Of a stretch of DNA of 32,083 nucleotides, positions 22,149-30,550 are shown one piece after another (within the stretch, counting starts at the first letter, position 1; the number at the start of each line of letters is the position of its first letter). Made by a program: the position numbers and the translations under genes. Source of the stretch: DASPJR01 sp035628505 (GTDB taxonomy: Bacteria > Planctomycetota > SZUA-567 > H5-PLA8). Location: contig DASPJR010000235.1 of NCBI GenBank assembly GCA_035628505.1, positions 1-32,083 on the forward strand, in the 5' to 3' direction. The notes beneath the pieces were generated by a model, which searched no databases, was not told the origin of the DNA, and saw only the letters and a list, made by a program, of their open reading frames with translations.

Positions 22149-25100
22149 TTAATTTGGATTCGGAACATCCAATTCGTAGTCTTCAACAAAGAACTCTTCC
22201 TTGAACGTGAAGGTCCTGTCGGTCTTTACCTCCAGCTTTACTTCAACTTTCTTCTTGTCTGCGCCCCGTTTGGGGACCTCCATGTACAGCTGGACTGTTC
22301 CGCCCGATGGCGGCAGGCCGAAGTCGCTGAGCTTGTATTTTTTGTCTGGCGCAACGAAATCTCCGCCGCTGTTTATCGCCGCTGGATTACGCTGGCTGCT
22401 GGCGTCTTTGCGCCAGATTCGCATGTAGCCCCCGGCCGGCTCATACTTTTTCACGGGCAGAGAGCTGTCCACGCTGATTGCGGCCGGGTCGGATGCGCTG
22501 TACACGAACGTGATTTCCGCGTCGGGGAAATCCGGGCACGCGAGATCCATGATCAGGGATTCGAACTTCATGTCGGGATCGGGCGAAGAGTCAAAGCCGG
22601 TAATGCCATCGGCAAAACCCGGCACATCGTCGAAATCGCGGTCATACCAGTTTACCGGCGTGCGGACCGGCTCGGTTTTTTCCGCACGATCTTCTACGGC
22701 TTCTCGATCCTTGCTCCCCGCATCCGGATAATCGGCGCGCACCGTTGTGTTGTCGCTATCCACATCCGCGTCGAGCTGCAGCACAGAAAGACTGATTACA
22801 TCTTTGATCACCGGGTAACCATCGCGCAGGTATACCAGGGACAGGGCCAACTTGCCTGTCACGCAGCCTTCAACAAAGAAGCGTTTGAAGTCCTGTTTTC
22901 CGCCGCCGGGCTTGAGGTATTCAACCAGATCAATGCCCGAGTCGCTGCCTGCATCCAGCAACTGGTCGGATTCCTTCCCTGCGCCGGTTCCATTGATCGC
23001 GAAGACGCGCACCTTCCCCGTTCCGCTCTGCTCGAGACGGATTTGGCAGTTTTCGAACACGCGTCCGTTCTGCGTGGGCGCCAGCCAGAAGCGCGTGAAT
23101 TCCAGCAGCTCGTCATCCACAATAACGGCGCCGTCCGTCACGCGCTTCATGTCATTGTCCTGGTGATCTTTCTGAGCGGAAGGCGCTTCAGGATCGTCGG
23201 CTTCATCATAGTTGTCGTTCAGTTGAAGCGGGCGGCCAGGCTCGGCGACTTCCTTCGATTCCAGAAGTTCCGGCAAGCTGATATCCGGCTGCACAACAGA
23301 CACACGAACCGCGTCCCGCATCGTCTTGGTGATCTGAAAATCGCTCTGCGGGTCGTATTCCAGGACTACCGTGATGTCACGGTCGACGGCACTGGCCGAT
23401 GTTCCCTGCAGGTAAAAGGCGCGGCCGCTGGCATCGATCTGCGAAACCGAAAAACTGCTCCCGTCGTACAGCGAAAGTTCTGTGCCTGCCCCTGGCGTAC
23501 CGGTGCTGGATGAATCCCAGAAGAGCCGGGCGTTTGCGAGATTGCTGGACGAATTTGGAGCCTGAACATTCAGCCTCACCACACCGCGTTTCTTCGATGG
23601 ATCAGGATGCCGGATGACGAGCTTTGCGAGGTACGGGTTGTCGCTCTTGATGTTCGTATCCTCACGATTCGAAATCGTGTCCTTGTCGTCGTCGCCCGTA
23701 TCCACTCCGACATAGAGCCCGCGGTCTTTTTTATCGTCCTCACTGAGCTGGTGGCCCGCCACGGAATAGACGTCCAGCTTCACTTCAAATGCGGTGACGC
23801 TCGCGGCGGCGATGGGATCCTGGCCCGGAAACTCATCTACATTCCGCAGGTGAACTTTTCCCCCGTCGTACTTGTCTTCCCACTTCAGGCATGCCACATC
23901 AAAGGGCGCCGAGGCGCGCATGGAACCTTGAATACCGTCGGGTGTGGCTGACCCCTCGGCGATGCTCAGCCGCACCATCCCTGAGGAGGACGTGCCGATG
24001 AGCAGGGAATCGCCTTTCTGAATGGCGATGCGCCGCGGATTGGAGTACGTGTTCGGCTCGAGAATAATCGGTGTCCAGAAAACCTGGTTCGCCGATGTGT
24101 CGGAGACAGGATTATCCGCGGCGTCGCGGCCCTTGTACTGCAGGTAGGTTTCGGTCTGGAAGACAGCCGTCGTGATTCCGCTGAGGATTGTTCCGGACGG
24201 TACACTGAACTTGTAGGGCGCATACCACGTCGCAGGACCGCTGCTCGCCGGCAGCACGAATCCCGGCGGAATCTCGTTCTGATCAGCTCCGAGTTCCACG
24301 AGATTGGTCACGCCGATTGGCGTCTGGCCGTTTTCGAAAAGAAGGCCATTGAACCAGCCGGGCGAGGTGTAGGTATTCGGCAATCCCGAGCTGGCGTAGA
24401 ATGCCCAGTTGATTGTCTGCGTCAGATCGTTCGGATTCTTAACCTCGAGCGAGGAAGGCGCTCTTTTATCGACCCAGATTTTGCGCGGCGTCGCCTCCAC
24501 GTTGCCCGCATCTTCCTCGGCAATCGCACTGACGGAGGGATTTCCGGCGTCCACCGCGACCGATGTCACGAAACTACCATCTGAATTCGGCGCTATCGTG
24601 GTCTTCACCGCGCCGTCGATGAGTATCTTAACCGTAACTTTGTCATAGCCGTCGTCATTGACGACCACACCACGAAACGTGACGTCCCCTCTGTAAACAG
24701 CATTCTCGACAGGCCAGTCCAGCCGGACTGTTGGAGCGAGATCCTTGAGCACTGTGACCGTAAAACTGCGGCTCTTCTTGTTTCCCGCGCTATCGGTCGC
24801 TTCCACCTGGACTACAGTGTCGCCTTCGGGAAACATGGTGCCGCTATTGTTGCTGTAAGTGACAGACGGACTTGTCGTCACGGCGTCGGAGGCCTCTGCC
24901 GGATCATACGTTACTTCCGCTCCATTGGGGCTTGTGGCCTGAACAACAAAACTCGTGGCCGTAGAAAGATCCGGTGGGGTGGTATCAACGACAGTGACAG
25001 TGAAAGTTCCTTCTGAATAATTGCCCACGGCGTCACTCGCACGAATACTTACCGTGGTAAGTCCCAGCGGGAAAAGGGAACGGGGCGCGTGGCTGTACGT

Positions 25101-26162
25101 CACCTGCGGGTTGTCGGTCTCGTTATCACTGACCAGCGCAACAAAGTCCACCGCGGCACCGCCCGGCCCGTCCGCCTCGGCAATGATGTTTTGCGGGATG
25201 GTTAGAATCGGGGCTTCCGTGTCCTGGCCCGAACTGGACACAACGGTAACCGTGAACGTTGCCTGACTCGTGTTGCCGGCCGCATCAGTCGCGAAAACGG
25301 TGACGACATTGCTTCCCACCGGAAGCACCGATCCGGATGGCGGGTTGTAGCTCACAACGATCTGTGCCTCCGATGTTACAGCATCGGAGACCGTCGCTGG
25401 CGGATAAACAACGCTGACACCGCCGCCGCTGGGCGAGCTGACACTGAAATCAGCCGGAGGATTAATTACCGGCGCCGTTGAGTCAACGACTTCAATGTTG
25501 AACGTTTGAGTGGTGCTGTTGCCGGGCAGATCGGTGGCCGTAACACTGACGGGAGTTGTGCCGAGCGGAAACTGTGAGCCGGGCGCGTGCGAAATGCTCA
25601 CCGCGATCTGGTCCGCTGGCGTGAAATTGTCGCTTGCCGAAGGAACTGGAAAATCGACGGGTGCGCCTGCGGAACTGGTCGCTTCAGCCACGATTGTCGC
25701 AGGGAGATCGATTAAGGGAGGCGTTCCGTCCACGAGAATCGTGCCGCTGAGTGACTGGCTGACCCTTGTCACTTTCTCAACGATTTTCTTACGCTGCGAA
25801 CGCTTGTGGACAAGTTCGCCGGTGGCGATGTAAGAATAGAGTCCGTCAGCGGCACCGCTCCATTTCACGGTCAGCGTTTTACCGGCGGGTTTGCGCGTCT
25901 TGCCTGGCGAATCTTCGGCCTGCAGGGTTGCGACGGTGTCTCCTTGAGCGTTCTTGATCACAACCGTCAGTCGCACCACGTTGGTGGCGGTCTTTGTATC
26001 TGCCTTAGTTCCGACGTAAGTGAACTCGCCGGCGATCGTCACCACATTCGCAATGGGTGGGGAAAACGGGTCCGGGCCATCAGACACAGCGGTGAGGGTC
26101 AGTGATTCCTTGCCCCACGCCAGACTGCCCGATAACAAAACGAGTGCGATCCAAACCCGCAT
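22149..26162 (-). CDS. Giant exported HYR/Ig-like modular protein
   Basis: A 1337-residue protein. ATG at 26162 gives a signal peptide (MRVWIALVLLSGSLAWG); the longer frame reaching 26405 overlaps the HEAT gene and is not protein-like. Domains: a FlgD-like Ig segment (20-130), four HYR domains (146-226, 227-309, 316-392, 393-472; each ends TATDLPGNST, FATDAAGNTS, RASDAVGNYS, EATDSAGNKK), an Ig-like domain (474-560), and a long C-terminal region with Asp-rich probable Ca-binding stretches (DDDKDTISNRED, DADVDSDNTTVRADYPDA). The C-terminal part (VPGFADGITGF, RIWRKD, LSDFGLPPSGGTVQLYME) recalls a module seen in giant planctomycete surface proteins. There is no LPXTG or PEP-CTERM sorting signal. 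It is probably an adhesive or structural envelope protein and the likely substrate or carrier of the transglutaminase next to it (inference). Confidence 0.85.
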   Translation of the reverse strand: MRVWIALVLLSGSLAWGKESLTLTAVSDGPDPFSPPIANVVTIAGEFTYVGTKADTKTATNVVRLTVVIKNAQGDTVATLQAEDSPGKTRKPAGKTLTVKWSGAADGLYSYIATGELVHKRSQRKKIVEKVTRVSQSLSGTILVDGTPPLIDLPATIVAEATSSAGAPVDFPVPSASDNFTPADQIAVSISHAPGSQFPLGTTPVSVTATDLPGNSTTQTFNIEVVDSTAPVINPPADFSVSSPSGGGVSVVYPPATVSDAVTSEAQIVVSYNPPSGSVLPVGSNVVTVFATDAAGNTSQATFTVTVVSSSGQDTEAPILTIPQNIIAEADGPGGAAVDFVALVSDNETDNPQVTYSHAPRSLFPLGLTTVSIRASDAVGNYSEGTFTVTVVDTTPPDLSTATSFVVQATSPNGAEVTYDPAEASDAVTTSPSVTYSNNSGTMFPEGDTVVQVEATDSAGNKKSRSFTVTVLKDLAPTVRLDWPVENAVYRGDVTFRGVVVNDDGYDKVTVKILIDGAVKTTIAPNSDGSFVTSVAVDAGNPSVSAIAEEDAGNVEATPRKIWVDKRAPSSLEVKNPNDLTQTINWAFYASSGLPNTYTSPGWFNGLLFENGQTPIGVTNLVELGADQNEIPPGFVLPASSGPATWYAPYKFSVPSGTILSGITTAVFQTETYLQYKGRDAADNPVSDTSANQVFWTPIILEPNTYSNPRRIAIQKGDSLLIGTSSSGMVRLSIAEGSATPDGIQGSMRASAPFDVACLKWEDKYDGGKVHLRNVDEFPGQDPIAAASVTAFEVKLDVYSVAGHQLSEDDKKDRGLYVGVDTGDDDKDTISNREDTNIKSDNPYLAKLVIRHPDPSKKRGVVRLNVQAPNSSSNLANARLFWDSSSTGTPGAGTELSLYDGSSFSVSQIDASGRAFYLQGTSASAVDRDITVVLEYDPQSDFQITKTMRDAVRVSVVQPDISLPELLESKEVAEPGRPLQLNDNYDEADDPEAPSAQKDHQDNDMKRVTDGAVIVDDELLEFTRFWLAPTQNGRVFENCQIRLEQSGTGKVRVFAINGTGAGKESDQLLDAGSDSGIDLVEYLKPGGGKQDFKRFFVEGCVTGKLALSLVYLRDGYPVIKDVISLSVLQLDADVDSDNTTVRADYPDAGSKDREAVEDRAEKTEPVRTPVNWYDRDFDDVPGFADGITGFDSSPDPDMKFESLIMDLACPDFPDAEITFVYSASDPAAISVDSSLPVKKYEPAGGYMRIWRKDASSQRNPAAINSGGDFVAPDKKYKLSDFGLPPSGGTVQLYMEVPKRGADKKKVEVKLEVKTDRTFTFKEEFFVEDYELDVPNPN

Positions 26163-26216
26163 GCGAAAGATATCTCCGATATGCCTGTAAACGGCTGAAG
26201 AAAGATATAATATAAG

Positions 26217-26236
26217 TTTGGCTGCACAAGTGCAGA
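26217..26236 (+). repeat. TTTGGCTGCACAAGTGCAGA repeat, copy 1
   Basis: A 20-base element containing the palindrome TGCAC-AA-GTGCA. It recurs at 30571-30590 with one mismatch (TTTGGTTGCACAAGTGCAGA), same orientation, so the two copies bracket the giant HEAT gene. It lies 55 bases before the ATG of the HYR gene and could be an operator for it. Confidence 0.6.
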
Positions 26237-26241
26237 GTCTG

Positions 26242-29200
26242 CTACTCGACTGAATTCCAGCTTTCGTCGGGATTAAACTCGTCGATTGCGCTTGCCTGGG
26301 CGGTCTGATCCTTGAGGTCTTTCCAGTAGACCACTCCGTTGGAAGCCACCATAAAGGAGGTGCGACCGCCCATGCCATACTCCGCCGGAAACGCAAGCAG
26401 CGCAAAGCCTTGCGTCATCTTTCCGTTCACAAGATAGGAGCGTTTGCCGCCAGCAGCCTTCTCGCCCTGAGCCTTTAAAATCTTGAAGCGGTAGCCATCC
26501 TGCGCGGCGGTGCCGCTAAGGGCCTCGGCGGCAGCCAAGCGCGGTTCGATCAGTCCCAAATCGGCGGCTCCCGGCTTCGTCTCGAAGAGGCTGTCGATGC
26601 CGCGCAGCGCCTGGGCGAATTCTTTGACGCCGTCGCCATTGCGGTCCTTGCGGAAATAAGCGTGCTGCGCCATAGCGTAGTCGCGGCACGAGCGCACGGC
26701 AGCAGCTTCGTTCTGCACCGCCTTCAGTCCGGGAATTTCGGCTTTCAGCGGCATTTCGCCGAGAATCTCCGCCGCAAGCGCCCGCACCGGCCATTCCGTC
26801 TCGTTCAACATACTGGTCAGGAACGGCACGGCGTCTTCACGCGCCATCCCTATTTTCTGCAGTGCCGCCGCAGCCTGCTTGCGCAGCGCTGCGTCAGGCG
26901 ATTTAAGCAACGCAAACAGTTCAGGCACCGCCGGCGCAGCGGCGATGCCGACGTTGCCAAGAATAAAGGCGGCACGAAGCTGCAACTTGTCTGTGCCGGT
27001 CTTCAACGCTTCAATCAGCGCGGGGACGTGATCGGGCGACGACGTTCCAATGGCAGCCAACGCACTCAGGGCCGCCTCCCGCAAAGCCAGGCTCTCGTGA
27101 CGCGCGGCCACGAGAAGCGAGGGGACAGCCTGCCGGGCAGAGCGGCTCAGCGATCCGAGAATCTGCGCCGCGCTTACGCGCGCTTCCACACGTCCTTCGC
27201 CCAGCAGCTTGATCAACTCGGGCAGTGCGGGCTTGGCTGATGCACCGGCGTTTCGCAGAGCAGCCGCGGCTTCTGTGCGTGCAGTTGAGTTTTCATCATT
27301 CAGAGCATTCAGCAGAACCGGAAGTGAATCCGGAACAAGCCCACAAAGCGCTGCGCCCGCCGCTTCACGCACCTCTCCAGTTTTATCGCGAAGAAGTTCG
27401 GCAAGCTGAGGGATCAGAATGCGTGCATGACGTCCGGCCTTTCCACAAGCAATCGCCGCTGCTTTTCGCACGTTGTCTTGCATGTCGCCAAGAGCATCGC
27501 GCAACGCTGGAATGGCATCCGCTGGTAGTGTGACGTTGCGGCTCAGGAGCTCGGCTGCATTCTCGCGAATGCGCGGCTGCGCGTGCTTGAGCGCCCCCAG
27601 CACCGCCGGGACAGCCGCGCTTCCCATTGACGCCAGCACGCCTTTGACTTCGTATGAATCCTGTTCACCCAGTCGTTCCACCAGCGCCGGAACGGCCGCA
27701 GCCGCGGCGGGTCCCATCTCTTCAAGTGCCCAGTACGCGTGGCGGCGGACGGCATCTTCCTGGTCGTTGATCAGTTCGATCAATGTCTTCAGCGCCGGCT
27801 CGCCGATGCGCGCGAGAACCACGCGCGCTTGCCCGCCCAGGTTCGCACGCCGGTCACGCAGAAGCGCGACCACCCCGGGAATGGCTTTCGCCGCCGCCGG
27901 TCCCATGCGTTCAAGCGCTGTGAGCGCAAGCTTGCGGGATTCAGGCGAATTCTGTTCCTGTGCGGCAATCTGCACGAGCGGCGCAATGGCAGGCTCGCCC
28001 ATTTTTGCCAGAGCGAGCATCGCATGTTCAGCGCTCGAGGTTTTCGATTGAAGCAGCTCAAGCAACACCGGAATTGCTTCGCCGCCAACAGCGCCCAGTT
28101 CGCCTATGGCAGCCAGCAGCGCCATCCGGGCAGAATCAGAAGTGGTTTTATTTTGAACCGCGCTCAGCACCGCCGGCAGAGCGTCCCGGCCATTTGCGCC
28201 AAGGCTGCGGAAGAGTTCAACAGCATAGAGCTGCGCCTGATTATTTCCGCGCTGAAGAACGTCGCCGATCAAGGCGCTTGAAGCCTTCAGCGCTTCGGGA
28301 TTCGCTTTCAGCGCCTCAAACGCAGCGCTGGCAATCGATCGGTCGCTGGACAAGAGCGCCGAGATCAATACGGGTGTGCCTTCTATTCCGCTCTTCAGCA
28401 CTGCGGCAAGCGCGTCGCTGCGCAGGTTTGCGTCCTGCGACTTGATCGCCTCTCCCAGAGCAAGCGCAGCATTCCGCGGCAGCGGTCCCACGAGGGCGAG
28501 AGCTTTTGCGGCATTGCGGCGGACCATGTCGGATTCGTCACCTAACGCGCTGGCCAGTACATGCGCCGCGTCCGGGTCTTTCCCGATTCTTCCGAGCGCC
28601 AGCGCGGCGGCGGCGCGGACGGGCGGAAGATCACCCTGCAGTGCGGCATAAAGATGATGCGCCGCCGGCAACGCGGCCTGTTCAAGATTGCCCAGCGCCT
28701 GCGCAGCCGCGGCTCGTACTGTTTCATGCCGGTCGCGCAGCTTTTCCATCAGCAGAGGAAGGAGTTGTTCCGAGGACGCGCCCGATCGCGACAAAGCCAG
28801 CAGAGCAGCAGCACGGACATCCTCGTGCGGATCGCGCGCGGAACGCAGCAGCAAGGCCACGCTTTCAGCCGGCACGCTACCGATCTTTTCAAGAGAGCGC
28901 GCAGCCGCCAGACGCAGCTCAACTGCTCCCTCCCCCATTATCGCAGTAATCGCGGGTGCCGCGTCACTTGCCGCAGAGCCGATTTCCCCCAATGCCGCGA
29001 GCGCCATGCGCGTAAACTCCGGCTCTCGTTCGGCAAGAACCCGCGTGAGCGCAGAGACCGCCTCTTTAGCCTCCGGACCGCGCCGGGCCAGGGATGCCAT
29101 GGCTGCAATTCGCACGGGCGCTCGCGTGTTTTGAATTGCTGCAATCAGTGCCGGTAGCGCCCCGGAGCCAGCTTGTGCCAGCGTGTCGATCACCGCATTC

Positions 29201-30378
29201 CGCACCTCCACCGCCTTGTCGGCTGAAGCATCCAGGAGTGAAGCGACTGCCGCGTTTGAAAGCGGAGCCATAAGCAACAGCGCGCGCGCCGCTGCGGCAC
29301 GTATTTCTTTGTTCTCTGAGCGCAAGGCATCCTGCAACGGTGCCGTCGACTTTTCACAAATCCGCTTGAGCGCTTCCGCTGCGGAGATACGGCGCATCAG
29401 ATCCGGCTGCGCATAGATATCCAGAAGCCGCGGTACCGCTGGCGCGCCAAGCCGCACGAGCGCCTCGCTCGCAGCGGCTGCGGCCGGCCAGAATGGATCG
29501 TGCAAACCAGAGATCAAGGCATCGAGCGCGGCCTTGCCGCTGGCGCCCGATGCGCCGATCACGCGATAAAGTTCAACGCGAAGATCCGGCGCGGAGCCGC
29601 GGCAGGCGCTGATAACTCCTGGAACAAGTTCAGGGGCGCCAACGACGAGATTAATTAAGGCCCGCGCCGCAACGAGGCGTGTATCGGCAGATCCCTCTTT
29701 CAGGAGAGGCAGTAAGTTTGCCCCCGCGGCTTTGGACGCCGGACCCATGTGCCCGAGCGTGGATGCGGCGCGCTGGACTAAACCAGCATGTGGCGAACGC
29801 AGCGCTTCATTAAGAGCCGGAACGGCGGCACTGGCAGCCGGGCCGAGCCGGGCCAGCGCAGAGGCAGATTCGCACGCAACCGGGAGGCTGTTTTCGGACA
29901 GCGCTGTACACAGCGCGTTGATGCATTCGGCATTGGCGAGTCCGATGGCGCCCAACGCGCGAGCGGCACTGGCGCGGACTTCCCACTCCGGCGCCGTCTT
30001 CAGTGCCGCAATCAGCATTGGGCCCGCTGGCTTTGCTTCCGCGCCTATTCCGGCAATTGCTGCGGCCGCCGCGGCCCGCTGTTCAGGAGTTCCCTTCTCC
30101 AACGCGGAGATCAACTGAGGCAGCACATCGCTGCCGAACTGTGCCAGCGCTTCTGCCGCGATAACACGCACGTTCCAATCAGCATCCTGAAGCGCGCCGA
30201 GCAGCGCGTGTTGCGCGGGTTTTGCTGCCGGTCCCAGCGACAGAAGCTGCCGGGCCGCATGCCCCCGTGCGTCAGCGCTTTCGGCAGAAAGCTCCTCGAT
30301 GAGTTCCGGCACCGTTTCCGCGGCGAACGCGGGAATTGCGAGAAGAAGTGCTGCAAAAAGATGATGTATCCGGATCAC
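26242..30378 (-). CDS. Giant exported HEAT-repeat protein with DUF2950-like tail
   Basis: A 1378-residue exported protein. GTG at 30378 gives the signal MIRIHHLFAALLLAIPAFA-AET. Residues 25-1200 are about thirty HEAT repeats of roughly 38 residues (typical unit: PALIEALKTG-x-LQLRAAFILGNVG, with regular A-x-A-L-x-x-I/M-G endings). The tail (about 1225-1378) is not HEAT: SCRDYAMAQHAYFRKDRNGDGVKEFA, then GYRFKIL, GFALLAFPAEYGMGGRTSFMV, GVVYWKDLKDQ, FNPDESW. That series of motifs resembles DUF2950, a small exported family of unknown function. HEAT superhelices bind proteins, so it may be a periplasmic scaffold. It is the first gene of the four-gene cluster and is 79 bases from the HYR gene; its promoter should lie in 30379-30550, but no clear -35/-10 is visible. 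Confidence 0.88.
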   Translation of the reverse strand: MIRIHHLFAALLLAIPAFAAETVPELIEELSAESADARGHAARQLLSLGPAAKPAQHALLGALQDADWNVRVIAAEALAQFGSDVLPQLISALEKGTPEQRAAAAAAIAGIGAEAKPAGPMLIAALKTAPEWEVRASAARALGAIGLANAECINALCTALSENSLPVACESASALARLGPAASAAVPALNEALRSPHAGLVQRAASTLGHMGPASKAAGANLLPLLKEGSADTRLVAARALINLVVGAPELVPGVISACRGSAPDLRVELYRVIGASGASGKAALDALISGLHDPFWPAAAAASEALVRLGAPAVPRLLDIYAQPDLMRRISAAEALKRICEKSTAPLQDALRSENKEIRAAAARALLLMAPLSNAAVASLLDASADKAVEVRNAVIDTLAQAGSGALPALIAAIQNTRAPVRIAAMASLARRGPEAKEAVSALTRVLAEREPEFTRMALAALGEIGSAASDAAPAITAIMGEGAVELRLAAARSLEKIGSVPAESVALLLRSARDPHEDVRAAALLALSRSGASSEQLLPLLMEKLRDRHETVRAAAAQALGNLEQAALPAAHHLYAALQGDLPPVRAAAALALGRIGKDPDAAHVLASALGDESDMVRRNAAKALALVGPLPRNAALALGEAIKSQDANLRSDALAAVLKSGIEGTPVLISALLSSDRSIASAAFEALKANPEALKASSALIGDVLQRGNNQAQLYAVELFRSLGANGRDALPAVLSAVQNKTTSDSARMALLAAIGELGAVGGEAIPVLLELLQSKTSSAEHAMLALAKMGEPAIAPLVQIAAQEQNSPESRKLALTALERMGPAAAKAIPGVVALLRDRRANLGGQARVVLARIGEPALKTLIELINDQEDAVRRHAYWALEEMGPAAAAAVPALVERLGEQDSYEVKGVLASMGSAAVPAVLGALKHAQPRIRENAAELLSRNVTLPADAIPALRDALGDMQDNVRKAAAIACGKAGRHARILIPQLAELLRDKTGEVREAAGAALCGLVPDSLPVLLNALNDENSTARTEAAAALRNAGASAKPALPELIKLLGEGRVEARVSAAQILGSLSRSARQAVPSLLVAARHESLALREAALSALAAIGTSSPDHVPALIEALKTGTDKLQLRAAFILGNVGIAAAPAVPELFALLKSPDAALRKQAAAALQKIGMAREDAVPFLTSMLNETEWPVRALAAEILGEMPLKAEIPGLKAVQNEAAAVRSCRDYAMAQHAYFRKDRNGDGVKEFAQALRGIDSLFETKPGAADLGLIEPRLAAAEALSGTAAQDGYRFKILKAQGEKAAGGKRSYLVNGKMTQGFALLAFPAEYGMGGRTSFMVASNGVVYWKDLKDQTAQASAIDEFNPDESWNSVE

Positions 30379-30550
30379 TCTTGAACTTTCAGAAGATATA
30401 ACCAGAGTTCAGGGTATCAGACGGTGCAATGTTCTGCTCCACCGGAATTTTGAACAGGCTCAAATGTTCTTCCAAGAGCGTGATTGAAGGCATAAATGAA
30501 GCGTGTTTGAAGTGTCCTGCAAACCCCGGTATGCTGAACGTTGTTTTTCG
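30379..30550. other. Divergent intergenic region of the exported cluster and O-antigen ligase
   Basis: 172 bases separate the HEAT gene from the O-antigen ligase start and must hold both promoters. The sequence is AT-richer than its surroundings, but I see no -35/-10 pair good enough to call, and no strong palindrome apart from the TGCACAAGTGCA element just inside the ligase reading frame. Confidence 0.5.

Noticed and set aside
26163..26405. N-terminal extension of the HYR protein to 26405
   Set aside because: It overlaps the HEAT gene end, is Trp/Arg-rich and lacks secretion features; ATG 26162 gives a proper signal peptide.
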